This document shows positions 27,092 to 38,599 of a stretch of DNA of 64,000 nt, one piece after another (within the stretch, counting starts at the first letter, position 1; each line of letters opens with the position of its first letter). The notes beneath the pieces were generated by a model that saw only the letters and a program-made list of their open reading frames with translations, had not been told where the DNA came from and made no database searches. The position numbers were made by a program, and so were the translations under genes. This DNA is from Thermus neutrinimicus (GTDB taxonomy: Bacteria > Deinococcota > Deinococci > Deinococcales > Thermaceae). The DNA lies in assembly GCF_022760955.1 (NCBI RefSeq), contig NZ_JAKTNU010000002.1, positions 1-64,000 on the forward strand, written 5' to 3'.

Positions 27092-27526
27092 ATGAACGGT
27101 CCGCCCACCCCTCTGGTGGAAGAGCTCTCCCGGCTGGGCTACAGCCTGATGCGCCTTCTCCTTGCCCGGGCCAAGGAGGTCTTCGCCCAAGAAGGGCTTT
27201 CCCTCATGCAGGCAGAGGTGTTGCGGCTGGTGAGGGGGGGCGTAGACCTACCCTCCCGCCTGGCCGAGCACCTGGAAGTCCTTCCCTCCCAGGTCTCCCA
27301 CCTCCTGGCCTCCCTGGAGGAGGCCGGCCTCCTCACCCGCCATCCCGACCCCCAGGACCGCCGCAGGGTCCTCCTCCGCCTCACCCCCCAGGGGGAGGCC
27401 GTGCAGCAGCGCCTACAGGAAGCCTGGCTCCAGGCCTACGGCCAGCACCTGGCCCGGCTCAGCCCGAAGGAGCTCCTCCTCTTCCGTGATCTCTTGCGCA
27501 AGCTCACGGAGGTGGAAGGTGGCTAG
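27092..27526 (+). CDS. MarR-family regulator
   Basis: 144 residues from ATG 27092; a TTG at 27083 overlaps the TATAGT box and is unlikely. Winged helix-turn-helix with the dimer helix LVEELSRLGYSLMRLLLARA, recognition region EVLPSQVSHLLASLEEAGLL and wing HPDPQDRRRVLLRLTPQGEA (MarR hallmark DxRxxxxxLT). It is first in the efflux operon and probably represses it until a drug or phenolic compound binds. It ends eight bases inside the TolC-like gene. Confidence 0.88.
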   Translation: MNGPPTPLVEELSRLGYSLMRLLLARAKEVFAQEGLSLMQAEVLRLVRGGVDLPSRLAEHLEVLPSQVSHLLASLEEAGLLTRHPDPQDRRRVLLRLTPQGEAVQQRLQEAWLQAYGQHLARLSPKELLLFRDLLRKLTEVEGG

Positions 27527-28787
27527 GGCCCTCGCCCTTTTCCTCTTCCTCCTCCCCGCACTGGCCCAGGGGGCGCTAAGCCCCCTTAAGGACCACCCCT
27601 TGGCCCAGCAGGCCAAGGCCCTTTTGCAGGCCGCCGCCAAGGCCCTCGAGGCCCAATCCTCCCCCTGGGCCCTGAACGTGCAGGGGAACTACGCCCGGCT
27701 GGGCTACGAGTGCACCCCTTCCTCCCTATGCCCAAGCCTGCCCGCCACGGGGGGAAGCCTCACCCTGGCCCTGGTCCTGACCCCCTTCCCCTTCGGGGAG
27801 GTGGAGGACGGGCTGAACCGGGCCCGCATCGCTTACCGAAGGGCCGAGCTTGCCTACCGCAAGACCCTCGCCGCCCTGCAGGCCCAGGCGGTGGCCGCCC
27901 ACGGCCGCTACCAGCTGGCCCTCTTGGGGGAAAAGCTGGCGCACAAGGGAGTGGAGCTGGCCAGGGAGGCCCTGGAGGCGGCCAGGAAGCGCCAGGCCAA
28001 CCCCAGGGAACTGCGGGAGGCGGAGCTCGCCCTAAAGGAGGCGGAAAACCGCCTCCTGGAGGCCCAAAGGGGCGTGGAGCTGGCCAGGAAGGGGGCGGAA
28101 GGGCTGGTGGACCTCACCCAGCCCCTTCCCGAGATCCCTCCTCCCCAAGGTGCCACGCCCCTTTCCCTGGAGGAAGCCCGCCTGAGCCTGGAGGAGGCTA
28201 GGATCGCCCACGCCACCGCCCTCCGCTCCCTCCTCCCCGAGCTCAAGGCCAGCTACCTCCTCTACCCGAGCGGGAACGACACCCTGGCCCTAAGCCTTTC
28301 CAGCCGGAGCCTGCAACCCACCCTGGCCTACACCCGGCAAGACCCGGCGCAAAGGCCCACCAGCCTCCCCGGAGGGGGCAGCTACCGCGTCCTGGAGGAG
28401 ATGAGGCTCTCCCTCTCCCTCACCCTCTCCCCCGGCCTCCTCGCCGCCCTGGAGGCCACCGAGGCCCAGGTGCGGGGAGCAGAGGAAGCCCTAAGGGGGG
28501 CTGAGATGCAGGCCCGGCTCCAGGGGGAAACCCTGGAAAACTCCCTTAGAACCTTGGGGGCGGCCTTGGAGCTGGCCCGACTCCGCCTCGAGGCCCAGTC
28601 AAGGGCCCTGGCGGAAACGCGAAAGCGCCTAGAACTGGGCCTGGAAAGCCCCTTGGCCCTGTTGCAGGCGGAGCTATCCCTTCTCCAGGCGGAACTGGCC
28701 CTGGCCCAGACGGAAAACGATCTGAGAGGCAAGCGGATGGAACTTTACCAGTTTTATGGCGAACTGCTACCGGAGGTAACCCCATGA
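27519..28787 (+). CDS. TolC-like outer-membrane efflux protein, first copy
   Basis: 422 residues. GTG start at 27519 (GGAGGTGGAAG just ahead), inside the end of marR. Signal peptide ending PALAQG. The rest is dominated by long heptad-like alpha-helices rich in Ala, Leu, Glu and Arg (for instance GLNRARIAYRRAELAYRKTL, ALLQAELSLLQAELALAQT), the OEP pattern of two helix-hairpin repeats. It should form the outer-membrane duct of the pump. Sequence is diverged, so the family call rests on architecture and context. Confidence 0.75.
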   Translation: MARALALFLFLLPALAQGALSPLKDHPLAQQAKALLQAAAKALEAQSSPWALNVQGNYARLGYECTPSSLCPSLPATGGSLTLALVLTPFPFGEVEDGLNRARIAYRRAELAYRKTLAALQAQAVAAHGRYQLALLGEKLAHKGVELAREALEAARKRQANPRELREAELALKEAENRLLEAQRGVELARKGAEGLVDLTQPLPEIPPPQGATPLSLEEARLSLEEARIAHATALRSLLPELKASYLLYPSGNDTLALSLSSRSLQPTLAYTRQDPAQRPTSLPGGGSYRVLEEMRLSLSLTLSPGLLAALEATEAQVRGAEEALRGAEMQARLQGETLENSLRTLGAALELARLRLEAQSRALAETRKRLELGLESPLALLQAELSLLQAELALAQTENDLRGKRMELYQFYGELLPEVTP

Positions 28788-29752
28788 GAAAAGGCGCCCT
28801 AACCCTCCTTCTCCTCCTGGCCCCAGGCCTGGCCCAACCCCTTCCCCATGCCCTCAAAAAGGCCCCGGAGATGGCCGCGGTGGTCACAGCCCGGCTGGAA
28901 TACCAAGCCAAGCAGAAGGATCTGGACCGGACCCTGCAAGACCCCCTGCGCACCGCCCTGGCCGAGTTGCAAGCCCGCCAGGCCAGGGACTTGGCGGAGG
29001 CCAGGCTCAAGAGGGCTTTGGCCCAGGCGGAAAGCGAGATCGTCTCCGCCTACACCCAGGCCTACGAGGCCCTCCTGCAGGTGGGCCTGGCGGAAAAGGC
29101 GGTGGAGGTGGCCGAGCTGGGGCTAAAGGCCACGGAGATCCGCCTCAAAGGAGGCGGGGCCACCAGCCTAGACCTCCTGGAGGCGCAAAACCGGCTTCTG
29201 GAGGCCAGGAAGAACCTGGAGTTGGCCCAAAGGGGGCGGGATAGCGCCTTGGCCGCCCTGGCCAACCTGGTGGGGGAATGGAAACCCCAAAGCGTGGGCG
29301 AGCTCCCCTCTCTGCCCGGCCCGGAGGTGGTGGAAACCCTCCTTGGAGAGCAGGCAGACCTCCTCCAGCTTAGGCAGTCCCTAGAGCTTCTCCGCTTCCA
29401 AAGGGGGCTTATGGACGAAAGCTTCGTTCCGAGGAAGGAGATAGAGGCCCTCGAGGACCAGATCCGAACCCTGGAAACCAACCTGGCCAACCTGGAACGC
29501 ACCCTGAGGGTGGGCCTGGAGGCCAGGTACCGCCAGCTATCCCCCCTCCTCCAGGGGGTGAAGGCGGCGGAGGAGGCTTACCGGGCGGCCCAGGAGCGCT
29601 ACCAGGCCGAGGAAAAGCGTTTCCAGGCAGGGCTCACCAGCCGGCTTGGCCTGTTGCAGCAGGAGCTTTCCCTAAGGCAAGCCCAACTGTCCTGGGAACA
29701 GGCCAAGCACGCCTACCTCAAGGCCTATTACGGCCTTCTTGCCAGCCGTTAA
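28784..29752 (+). CDS. TolC-like outer-membrane efflux protein, second, shorter copy
   Basis: 322 residues, signal peptide ending LAPGLAQ, then long coiled helices with the OEP-type stretch TSLDLLEAQNRLLEARKNLE and a C-terminal helix TSRLGLLQQELSLRQAQLSW. It is about 100 residues shorter than its neighbour and well below the 420-480 residues of normal TolC homologues. It overlaps the first copy by four bases (ATGA). It could pair with it in a mixed trimer or serve a different adaptor; unknown. Confidence 0.72.
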   Translation: MRKGALTLLLLLAPGLAQPLPHALKKAPEMAAVVTARLEYQAKQKDLDRTLQDPLRTALAELQARQARDLAEARLKRALAQAESEIVSAYTQAYEALLQVGLAEKAVEVAELGLKATEIRLKGGGATSLDLLEAQNRLLEARKNLELAQRGRDSALAALANLVGEWKPQSVGELPSLPGPEVVETLLGEQADLLQLRQSLELLRFQRGLMDESFVPRKEIEALEDQIRTLETNLANLERTLRVGLEARYRQLSPLLQGVKAAEEAYRAAQERYQAEEKRFQAGLTSRLGLLQQELSLRQAQLSWEQAKHAYLKAYYGLLASR

Positions 29753-29762
29753 GGAGGATGGG

Positions 29763-30959
29763 ATGCCCAACGCCCGTATCTTCCCCCTTGCCCTAGGCCT
29801 CACCCTCTTCCTCCTGGGCGCCTGCGCCCCCAAGAGGGAGACCCCTTCCCAGGCCCCAGGGAAACCCCAGGCCCTGGAGGTTCGCACGGTTCCCGCCCAA
29901 AGGGGCCTTCTGGAGCGGGAGGTCCGGGCCTCCGCCACCTTGCAGGCGGAAAGGGATAGCCTGGTGGCGGCAGGCGCCTCGGGAAGGGTCCTAAGAACCC
30001 TTCCCCCCGGCACCCGGGTACAGGCGGGGGAGGGGGTGGTCTTTTTGGACCCCGCCCCCTTCCAGGAGGCCCTGGAGGCCGCGAGACTGAACCTCAAGCA
30101 GGCCGAGGCCAACCTGGAGCGCGGCCGAAACCAGCTTTCGGGGAACCAGGCCGCCCTCAAGGCCCAGCTCCAGGCAGCGGAGGCCCAGCTCCAGGCGGCC
30201 AAAAGGCGGTATGAGGAGGGCCAGGCCCTGCTTTCGCTGGGGGCCTTGGCCCCCTTGGACCTCAAGGCCCTCGAGGCCCAGTACCGCCAGGCGGAAAGCG
30301 CCTACCAAAACGCCCTCGAGGCCCTCTCCCGCCTGGAGCGGGGGGAGGACCTCCGGCTTCTTGAGCTCCAGGTGGAGGCCGCAAGGCTCCAGGTGCGCCA
30401 GGCGGAGAGAAACCTAAGGGAAAGCGTGGTCCGGGCTCCCTTCGCCGGGGAGGTGGTGGAGGTTTTCGTGCGGGAAGGGGAGTTCGTGGGAGCAGGAAGC
30501 CGGGCCTTCCGTCTGGCGGCCACGGACCGCCTCCTGGCCAAGCTCTACCTCCCCCCAGACCAGGCCGCGGCCCTTACCCCCGAAACCCCCTTCCTCCTGA
30601 GGCAAAACGGCCAGGAGGTGCGGGCGCGCCTCCTGCGCAAGACGGATCTCCCGGGCCAAACCCGCCTGGTGGAGGTGGTCTTGAGGCCGGAAGGCACCCT
30701 CCTCCCGGGCCCTGCTGAGGTGCGCTACCGGGTGAAGCTGGCCGAAGGCTTCCTCATCCCCGCCACCAGCCTCCAGGTCCAAGAAGGGGAGGCCCGGGTC
30801 TTCCAGGTAGAGGGGGGAAGGGCCAGGAAGGTGACCGTGCGCCTCCTGGCCCAGGAGGGCGGGCAAGTGGCAGTGGAAGGCCTTGCGGAAGGGAAAGAGA
30901 TCATCCACCCTGTGCCCGTGGGCCTTAAGGACGGGGATCCCGTGGAGGTGGTGCGGTGA
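29763..30959 (+). CDS. RND efflux periplasmic adaptor lipoprotein (HlyD/MFP family)
   Basis: 398 residues. ATG at 29763 after AAGGAGG. Lipobox LLGAC with cysteine 21. Lipoyl-like half VAAGASGRVLRTLPPGTRVQ, followed by a long helical hairpin (LNLKQAEANLERGRNQL to QVRQAERNLRES), the second lipoyl half VVRAPFAGEVVEVFVREGEF and beta-barrel domains. It links the RND pump to the TolC-like duct. The pump gene starts in its last codons (GTGA). Confidence 0.88.
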   Translation: MPNARIFPLALGLTLFLLGACAPKRETPSQAPGKPQALEVRTVPAQRGLLEREVRASATLQAERDSLVAAGASGRVLRTLPPGTRVQAGEGVVFLDPAPFQEALEAARLNLKQAEANLERGRNQLSGNQAALKAQLQAAEAQLQAAKRRYEEGQALLSLGALAPLDLKALEAQYRQAESAYQNALEALSRLERGEDLRLLELQVEAARLQVRQAERNLRESVVRAPFAGEVVEVFVREGEFVGAGSRAFRLAATDRLLAKLYLPPDQAAALTPETPFLLRQNGQEVRARLLRKTDLPGQTRLVEVVLRPEGTLLPGPAEVRYRVKLAEGFLIPATSLQVQEGEARVFQVEGGRARKVTVRLLAQEGGQVAVEGLAEGKEIIHPVPVGLKDGDPVEVVR

Positions 30960-33900
30960 GGGAAAACCCCCTGGTGGCCTTCTTCGTGGAGCGCTTCGTC
31001 TTCGCCACTGCCATCTTCGTGGGCCTGGTCCTGGTGGGCTTGCTGCTGGGGCTTGGGCTTGGGGTGGAGCTCCTCCCCCGCTTTAGCGTGCCCGTGGTGG
31101 CGGTTTCCACGGGCTACCCCGGGGCCGGTCCCGAGGAGGTAGCGGAGCAGGTGTCCAAGCCCCTGGAGGATGCCCTCTCCACCCTGAGCGGGGTGGATAC
31201 CATCGGAAGTAGCTCCACCGAGGGCTTCAGCCTGGTCTTCGTCCAGTTCCAGCAGGGGGTGGACGTGGACCGGGTGGCGGTGGAGGTGAGCCAAAAGGTG
31301 GCCGCCGCCCGCGCCCAGCTACCCAAGGACGCCTCGCCCCCCGTGGTGCAGAAGTTCGACCCCTCGGCAAGCCCCATCCTCTACGTGGCCCTCGAGGCGC
31401 CCGGGGAGGACCTCTCCCGGGTGTTGCGCTACGCGGAGAGAACCCTAAAGCCCCGCCTGCAGCTGGTTCCTGGGGTGGCGGATATCCGCCTCACCGGGGC
31501 TCCCAAGAGGGCCATCCAGGTTTACCTGGACCCCGACCGCCTCGAGGCCTTGGGGGTAGCCCCTGGCCAGGTGGTGCAGGCCCTTTCCGCCTCGGCCCTG
31601 AACCTGCCCCTGGGTAACCTCACGGAGGGGGAAAAGCGCCTGGTCTACACCCTGCGCAACACCCCCGCCACCGCCATGGAGGTGGCGGACCTGCTCCTGG
31701 ACCCCTCCCGGGGCCTCAGGGTCCGGGACGTGGCCCGGGTGGAGGAGCGGGCGGAGGAGCCCACCACCCTAAACCGCCTGAATGGCCGCCCCGCCGTCCT
31801 CCTGGCGGTGGTGAAAACCCCCGATTCCAACGCCGTGGCCGTGGCCGACGGGGTCAAAAGGGCCCTGGCCGAGACCCAGCTCCCCCCAGGCTACCGGGCG
31901 GAGATCGCCCTAGACTCCACCCGCTTTATCCGAGCCGCCGTCTTGGACACGGTGCGGGAAGCCTTCCTGGCCGCCTTGGCGGTGTCCTTGGTGGTGCTGG
32001 TCTTCTTGGGAAAGCTGAACTCCGTCTTCTCCGTGATCCTGGCCATCCCCATCACCCTCTCGGGGGCCATCCTCCTCTTTGGCCTTTTGGGCTTCACCTA
32101 CAACCTGATCAGCCTCCTGGCCCTCACCGTGGCGGTGGGCATCGTGGTGGACGACTCCATCGTGGTGGCGGAGAACATCGACCGCTACCGCCGCATGGGG
32201 TACAGCCTCAAGGAAGCGGTGCTTAAGGGGGCCAGCGAGGTCTCCGTGGCGGTGGCCGCCGCCACCTTGAGCCTTTTGGCGGTATTCCTCCCCATCAGCT
32301 TCCTCCCAGGCATCATCGGCCAGATTTTCCAGCAGTTCGGCCTAGGCATGGCCGCCGCCATCGCCGTGAGCTGGTTGGAGGCCCTCCTTTTCCTCACCGT
32401 GCGCCTGGCCTACTTCCCGGACCCCGAGCCCCCAAACCCGAGGGAAGCCCTTCGGGCGCTACGCCTCCTGCCCAAGGACCTCCGATACGCCTACCAAAGG
32501 GGCTTCCGCACCCCCATGGGCCTTCTCCTCGGGGCCCTTTCCGCCCTCCTCCTGTACCGGATGGGCCCCACCTGGCTCCTCCTCCTTCCCCTATACCCCA
32601 CCCTCCTTGCCCTTGGGCGCTACCTGGGCCGCCTTTTCCTGGACGTGGCGGGAGCCCTCACCCACCTCCTCCACACCGCCGCCGAAGCCCTATTGCGCCG
32701 CCTCACCGAGGCCTACGCCCGAAGCCTCGGCCAGGTCCTGAGAAGGCCCTGGCTGGTCCTGGGCCTGGCCGGTTTGGCCTTCCTCTCCCTCTTCCCCATC
32801 CTGCCCAGGATCCCCTTCAACTTCACCCCCCGCTCCGACACCGGGGTCCTCACCGCCACCCTGCTTTTGCCCAAGGACACCCCCCTGGCGGTCTCCGACC
32901 GGGCGGCGAGGGCCCTGGAGGCCTACTTCCTCGCCCACCCCGCGGTGAAGCGGGTGGTCACCACCGTGGGGGCCAGCGCCACCGGCGGAGCCCAGGTGGG
33001 AGACCCAAGCCGGGTCCAGCTCCAGATCGTCCTCAAGCCCAAAGGGGAACGGCAGGATATCTTCTCCCTCACTGAGGCCTTCAACCGGGAGGGGAGGGCC
33101 CTTCTGAAGGACTTTCCCGGGGCCGACCTCCGGGTGTTGGCCCAGACCGGCCCCGAGGCTGGGGATGCGGACCTGCAGTTCTTCGTCACCAGCCCCGACC
33201 GGGCCCTTTTGGAAACGCGGGTGATGGAGATCACCCGGTTGATCGCGGAAAAACCCTATGTCCTCAACGTGAAGAACACCCTCGAGGCCACCCAGCGGGA
33301 ACGGGTCTTCGTGCCGGACCCTGCCCGCCTTTCGGGAACCGGCCTCACCCCCCTGGACGTGGCCCAGGCCCTGCGCCTTTACCTCTCGGGCACCCAGGCG
33401 GCCACCGCCAGACGGGGCGGCGAGGAACTGGCCGTGGTGGTCCAGGTGGACCCCTTGCGCCTGGGGGGTGAATCCGACCTCCTCTCCCTGCCCATCTACG
33501 CCCCTGCCCTGGGAGCCTTCCTGCCCCTGGGAAGCCTGGGGCGGTTTGTGGAGCAGCCTGGACCCACCTTGATCTCCAGGCGGAACCAGGCCTACGCCGC
33601 GGGCATCAACATCAACCTGAAGCCGGACGCTCCCGGCACCTTCCAGATACAAAGGGAGCTGGAGGCAGAGCTTAAGGAGAAGGGGCTTTTGGGGGATGGG
33701 GTGGAGCTTCTGGCCACGGGCCTGGGTAGCTTCACCGGGGAGCTATCCCGGCTGGCCCCCCTGGCCTTCGCCCTAGCCCTGGTCCTCAACTACCTGGTCA
33801 TCGCCAGCCAGTTCAACGCCTGGCGCTACCCCCTTTACCTCCTCCTCCCCGTGCCCTTGGCCCTGGTGGGGGCCTTCTGGCTCACCTACCTTTTGGGAAC

Positions 33901-34255
33901 CGGCCTGGATGTGATCAGCGTCCTGGGGGTGGTGATGCTCATCGGCCTGGTCACCAAAAACGCCATCCTCCTCCTGGACTTCGCTGCAAGGCGCATGCGG
34001 GAAAAGCCCTTAAGGGAAGCCCTGGTGGAGGCAGCCCGGCTCCGCTTAAGGCCCATCCTCATGACCAGCCTCACCGTGCTCATCATTAGCTTGCCCTTGC
34101 TCCTGGGCACCGGCGAGGGCGCCGAGTACCGTAGACCCTTAGGGGTGATCATCCTGGGAGGGCTCCTTTCCTCCACCCTCCTCACCCTCTTCGTGGTCCC
34201 CGCCGCCTTCTACGCCTTTGAGGGGCGGAGGGCCCGGGAAACCGTCCTGAGGTAA
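30956..34255 (+). CDS. RND-family efflux pump (AcrB/MdtB-like), with extra central segment
   Basis: 1099 residues, somewhat longer than the usual 1030-1060. Proton relay in VGIVVDDSIVVAENIDRYRR (two aspartates, TM4) and the lysine of GLVTKNAILLLDFAARRMRE (TM10). Periplasmic porter halves around 35-320 and 620-880. Between TM6 and TM7, residues about 516-558 form two further hydrophobic helices (PMGLLLGALSALLLYRMG; TWLLLLPLYPTLLALGRYL), not present in standard RND pumps. It exports amphipathic compounds or lipids driven by protons. GTG start overlaps the adaptor stop. Confidence 0.9.
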   Translation: MRENPLVAFFVERFVFATAIFVGLVLVGLLLGLGLGVELLPRFSVPVVAVSTGYPGAGPEEVAEQVSKPLEDALSTLSGVDTIGSSSTEGFSLVFVQFQQGVDVDRVAVEVSQKVAAARAQLPKDASPPVVQKFDPSASPILYVALEAPGEDLSRVLRYAERTLKPRLQLVPGVADIRLTGAPKRAIQVYLDPDRLEALGVAPGQVVQALSASALNLPLGNLTEGEKRLVYTLRNTPATAMEVADLLLDPSRGLRVRDVARVEERAEEPTTLNRLNGRPAVLLAVVKTPDSNAVAVADGVKRALAETQLPPGYRAEIALDSTRFIRAAVLDTVREAFLAALAVSLVVLVFLGKLNSVFSVILAIPITLSGAILLFGLLGFTYNLISLLALTVAVGIVVDDSIVVAENIDRYRRMGYSLKEAVLKGASEVSVAVAAATLSLLAVFLPISFLPGIIGQIFQQFGLGMAAAIAVSWLEALLFLTVRLAYFPDPEPPNPREALRALRLLPKDLRYAYQRGFRTPMGLLLGALSALLLYRMGPTWLLLLPLYPTLLALGRYLGRLFLDVAGALTHLLHTAAEALLRRLTEAYARSLGQVLRRPWLVLGLAGLAFLSLFPILPRIPFNFTPRSDTGVLTATLLLPKDTPLAVSDRAARALEAYFLAHPAVKRVVTTVGASATGGAQVGDPSRVQLQIVLKPKGERQDIFSLTEAFNREGRALLKDFPGADLRVLAQTGPEAGDADLQFFVTSPDRALLETRVMEITRLIAEKPYVLNVKNTLEATQRERVFVPDPARLSGTGLTPLDVAQALRLYLSGTQAATARRGGEELAVVVQVDPLRLGGESDLLSLPIYAPALGAFLPLGSLGRFVEQPGPTLISRRNQAYAAGININLKPDAPGTFQIQRELEAELKEKGLLGDGVELLATGLGSFTGELSRLAPLAFALALVLNYLVIASQFNAWRYPLYLLLPVPLALVGAFWLTYLLGTGLDVISVLGVVMLIGLVTKNAILLLDFAARRMREKPLREALVEAARLRLRPILMTSLTVLIISLPLLLGTGEGAEYRRPLGVIILGGLLSSTLLTLFVVPAAFYAFEGRRARETVLR

Positions 34256-34258
34256 GCT

Positions 34259-35011
34259 ATGGACGCCAAAAGGATCCTTCTCCTCTTCCTGGCCGCCGCC
34301 TTCCTCCTGGCCCTGGGCGTGGTGGGCGTGGCCCATTACTTTCTGAGGCCGCTGAAGGCGGAAGCCCTGGCCCGGGAAGCCCTAGGGCGAGGAGGCCTCG
34401 AGGTGCGGGAGGTTTCCCATGGCCTAGAGCTTATCCCCAAAGCCCCCAAGGCCCTTTTGGCCTTCTACCCCGGGGCCCGGGTGGAACCCTTGGCCTACGC
34501 CCCCCTCCTGGCCCCGGTGGCGAAGGCAGGGTATCTGGTGGTCCTCCTCAAGGTCCCCTCGGGCATCGCCCTCCTGGGAAAGGAAAGGGCTTTGGAGGCG
34601 AAAAGGGCGCACCCCCAGCTTCCCCTGGTGGTGGGGGGGCACAGCCTGGGCGGGGTGGCCGCCGCGGGGCTGGCCGCCCGGGAGAAGCTTCCCCTCATCC
34701 TCTTCGCCAGCTACCCCGAAGGGGACCTGAGCGGGGAAACCTTCCCCACCCTAGCCCTTTTCGGCACGGAAGACGGCCTTCTACCCCCGGATAAAGCCCG
34801 GGAAAAGGCCCGGCTCCTTCCCAAAAACGCCCGGGTGGTCTTCGTGGAGGGGCTGAACCACGCGGGCTTTGGCGCCTACGGCCCCCAGAAGGGGGACCGG
34901 CCCGCCAGGAGGCCCCGGGAGGCCCTGTGGCGGGAGATCCAGGAGGAAGTCCTCTTCTTTTTGGAAGGCCTGGGCTTAGACGCCCCTCCCCCGCCCCAGG
35001 CCCACCGCTGA
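34259..35011 (+). CDS. Membrane-anchored alpha/beta hydrolase
   Basis: 250 residues. N-terminal membrane anchor 7-28, then an alpha/beta-hydrolase of the YqiA/abhydrolase_5 type: nucleophile elbow GGHSLGGVAAAG, acid region LFGTEDGLLPP, and histidine in VEGLNHAGFGAYGPQKGD. Probably acts outside the membrane on an ester or amide. It follows the RND gene by three bases, last in the efflux operon. Substrate unknown. Confidence 0.8.
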   Translation: MDAKRILLLFLAAAFLLALGVVGVAHYFLRPLKAEALAREALGRGGLEVREVSHGLELIPKAPKALLAFYPGARVEPLAYAPLLAPVAKAGYLVVLLKVPSGIALLGKERALEAKRAHPQLPLVVGGHSLGGVAAAGLAAREKLPLILFASYPEGDLSGETFPTLALFGTEDGLLPPDKAREKARLLPKNARVVFVEGLNHAGFGAYGPQKGDRPARRPREALWREIQEEVLFFLEGLGLDAPPPPQAHR

Positions 35012-35153
35012 GGACCCAGGTGGTATAGTGGTAAGAGCCGGGGCGGGCGCCCCCCCTCGGAACACTTCCCCCTAAAACTCACCCCTAGCCCGGCCCTGCC
35101 CACGTCAGGGTAGCCTTTAGTCTGGGCAAGAGGGGGAAGGGAAAGGAGCGGCC
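35012..35153. other. Intergenic region before acnA
   Basis: 142 bases. It holds a TATAGT at 35024-35029, a GC-rich run near 35038-35056 that could fold into a short hairpin, and TTTAGT at 35116-35121. None comes with a convincing -35 box, so the acnA promoter is not placed. The start resembles a tRNA D-arm but no tRNA can be completed. Confidence 0.4.
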
Positions 35154-37859
<2,706 letters not shown>

Positions 37860-37868
37860 GGAAGCCCT

Positions 37869-37897
37869 AAGGCCCCGGGGCATAGCCCCGGGGCCTT
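37869..37897. terminator. Bidirectional hairpin between acnA and the ATPase operon
   Basis: Perfect 13-bp stem (AAGGCCCCGGGGC) with a three-base ATA loop. It lies ten bases after the acnA stop and 22 bases beyond the end of the minus-strand ATPase subunit D gene. The A/T ends of the stem give short T tracts in both directions, so it can end both transcripts. Confidence 0.8.
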
Positions 37898-37918
37898 CTT
37901 GCACCCTTCTAGGACAGG

Positions 37919-38590
37919 CTAAAGCCCGGCGCCGATCTCCAGGTGGGGATTGGGACGGCCTCCCTCCGCCTCCGCCTCCCGGGCCTCGATCTTGCCCTTG
38001 ATGCGCTTGAGCCGGAAGGTATCCTCCCGCTCCCGCTGCTCCAGGACCTGCTGGATGAAGCGGATCTGGGAGCGGATCCCAGGGATCACCACCTGCTCCA
38101 GGGCGTTCACCCGACGGGTGGTCTTCTTGATCTCTTCCCCGATCTTCTTCAGGCGGGTTTCCGTGTTGGCCACCTGGACAAGCGCCTCGGCATAGCGGCG
38201 GAAGGCGCGGGCAGCTTCCAAGGTGTAGGCGGGGGTGCCCACCGGGGAGAGCACGGCCCCATCGGGAAAGGTTACCCTAAGCCTGGGCACCTTGCTCCCC
38301 CAGACGTTTTCCACCTCCGCCTCCACCTCCTCGAGGGCCCTCACCCCCAAGGCCGCAGCGGATACGCTTTCTGGCCCATCAAAGGCCTGGGCCAGGAGCA
38401 AGGCCCCGTAGGCCTCCTGCGCCGCCTGGTTCAGGGCCTTGCGGGCCATTAGGGCCTCCCGCACCAGGCCGAAGAACTCCGCCACCAAGGCATCCCGCTT
38501 CTTCTTGAGGAGGTCCACCCCCTTCTGCGCCAGGCGCATCTGGCCGCGCCGCTGCAGAAGGTTCATGCGGGTGGGACTGACCTGGCTCAT
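37919..38590 (-). CDS. atpD: V/A-type ATPase subunit D (central shaft)
   Basis: 223 residues. Begins MSQVSPTRMNLLQRRGQMR, the D-subunit signature, and has the long coiled-coil termini (ETRLKKIGEEIKKTTRRVNA; EDTFRLKRIKGKIEAREAE) that form the rotating shaft. It transmits rotation between the membrane ring and the A3B3 head. Last gene of the ATPase operon. Confidence 0.95.
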   Translation of the reverse strand: MSQVSPTRMNLLQRRGQMRLAQKGVDLLKKKRDALVAEFFGLVREALMARKALNQAAQEAYGALLLAQAFDGPESVSAAALGVRALEEVEAEVENVWGSKVPRLRVTFPDGAVLSPVGTPAYTLEAARAFRRYAEALVQVANTETRLKKIGEEIKKTTRRVNALEQVVIPGIRSQIRFIQQVLEQREREDTFRLKRIKGKIEAREAEAEGGRPNPHLEIGAGL

Positions 38591-38599
38591 GGGGCCTCC

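Noticed and set aside
35012-35085. tRNA-like start (GGTGGTATAGTGGTAAGAGC)
   Set aside because: Only a D-arm-like piece is present; no anticodon arm, T-arm or matching acceptor strand follows.
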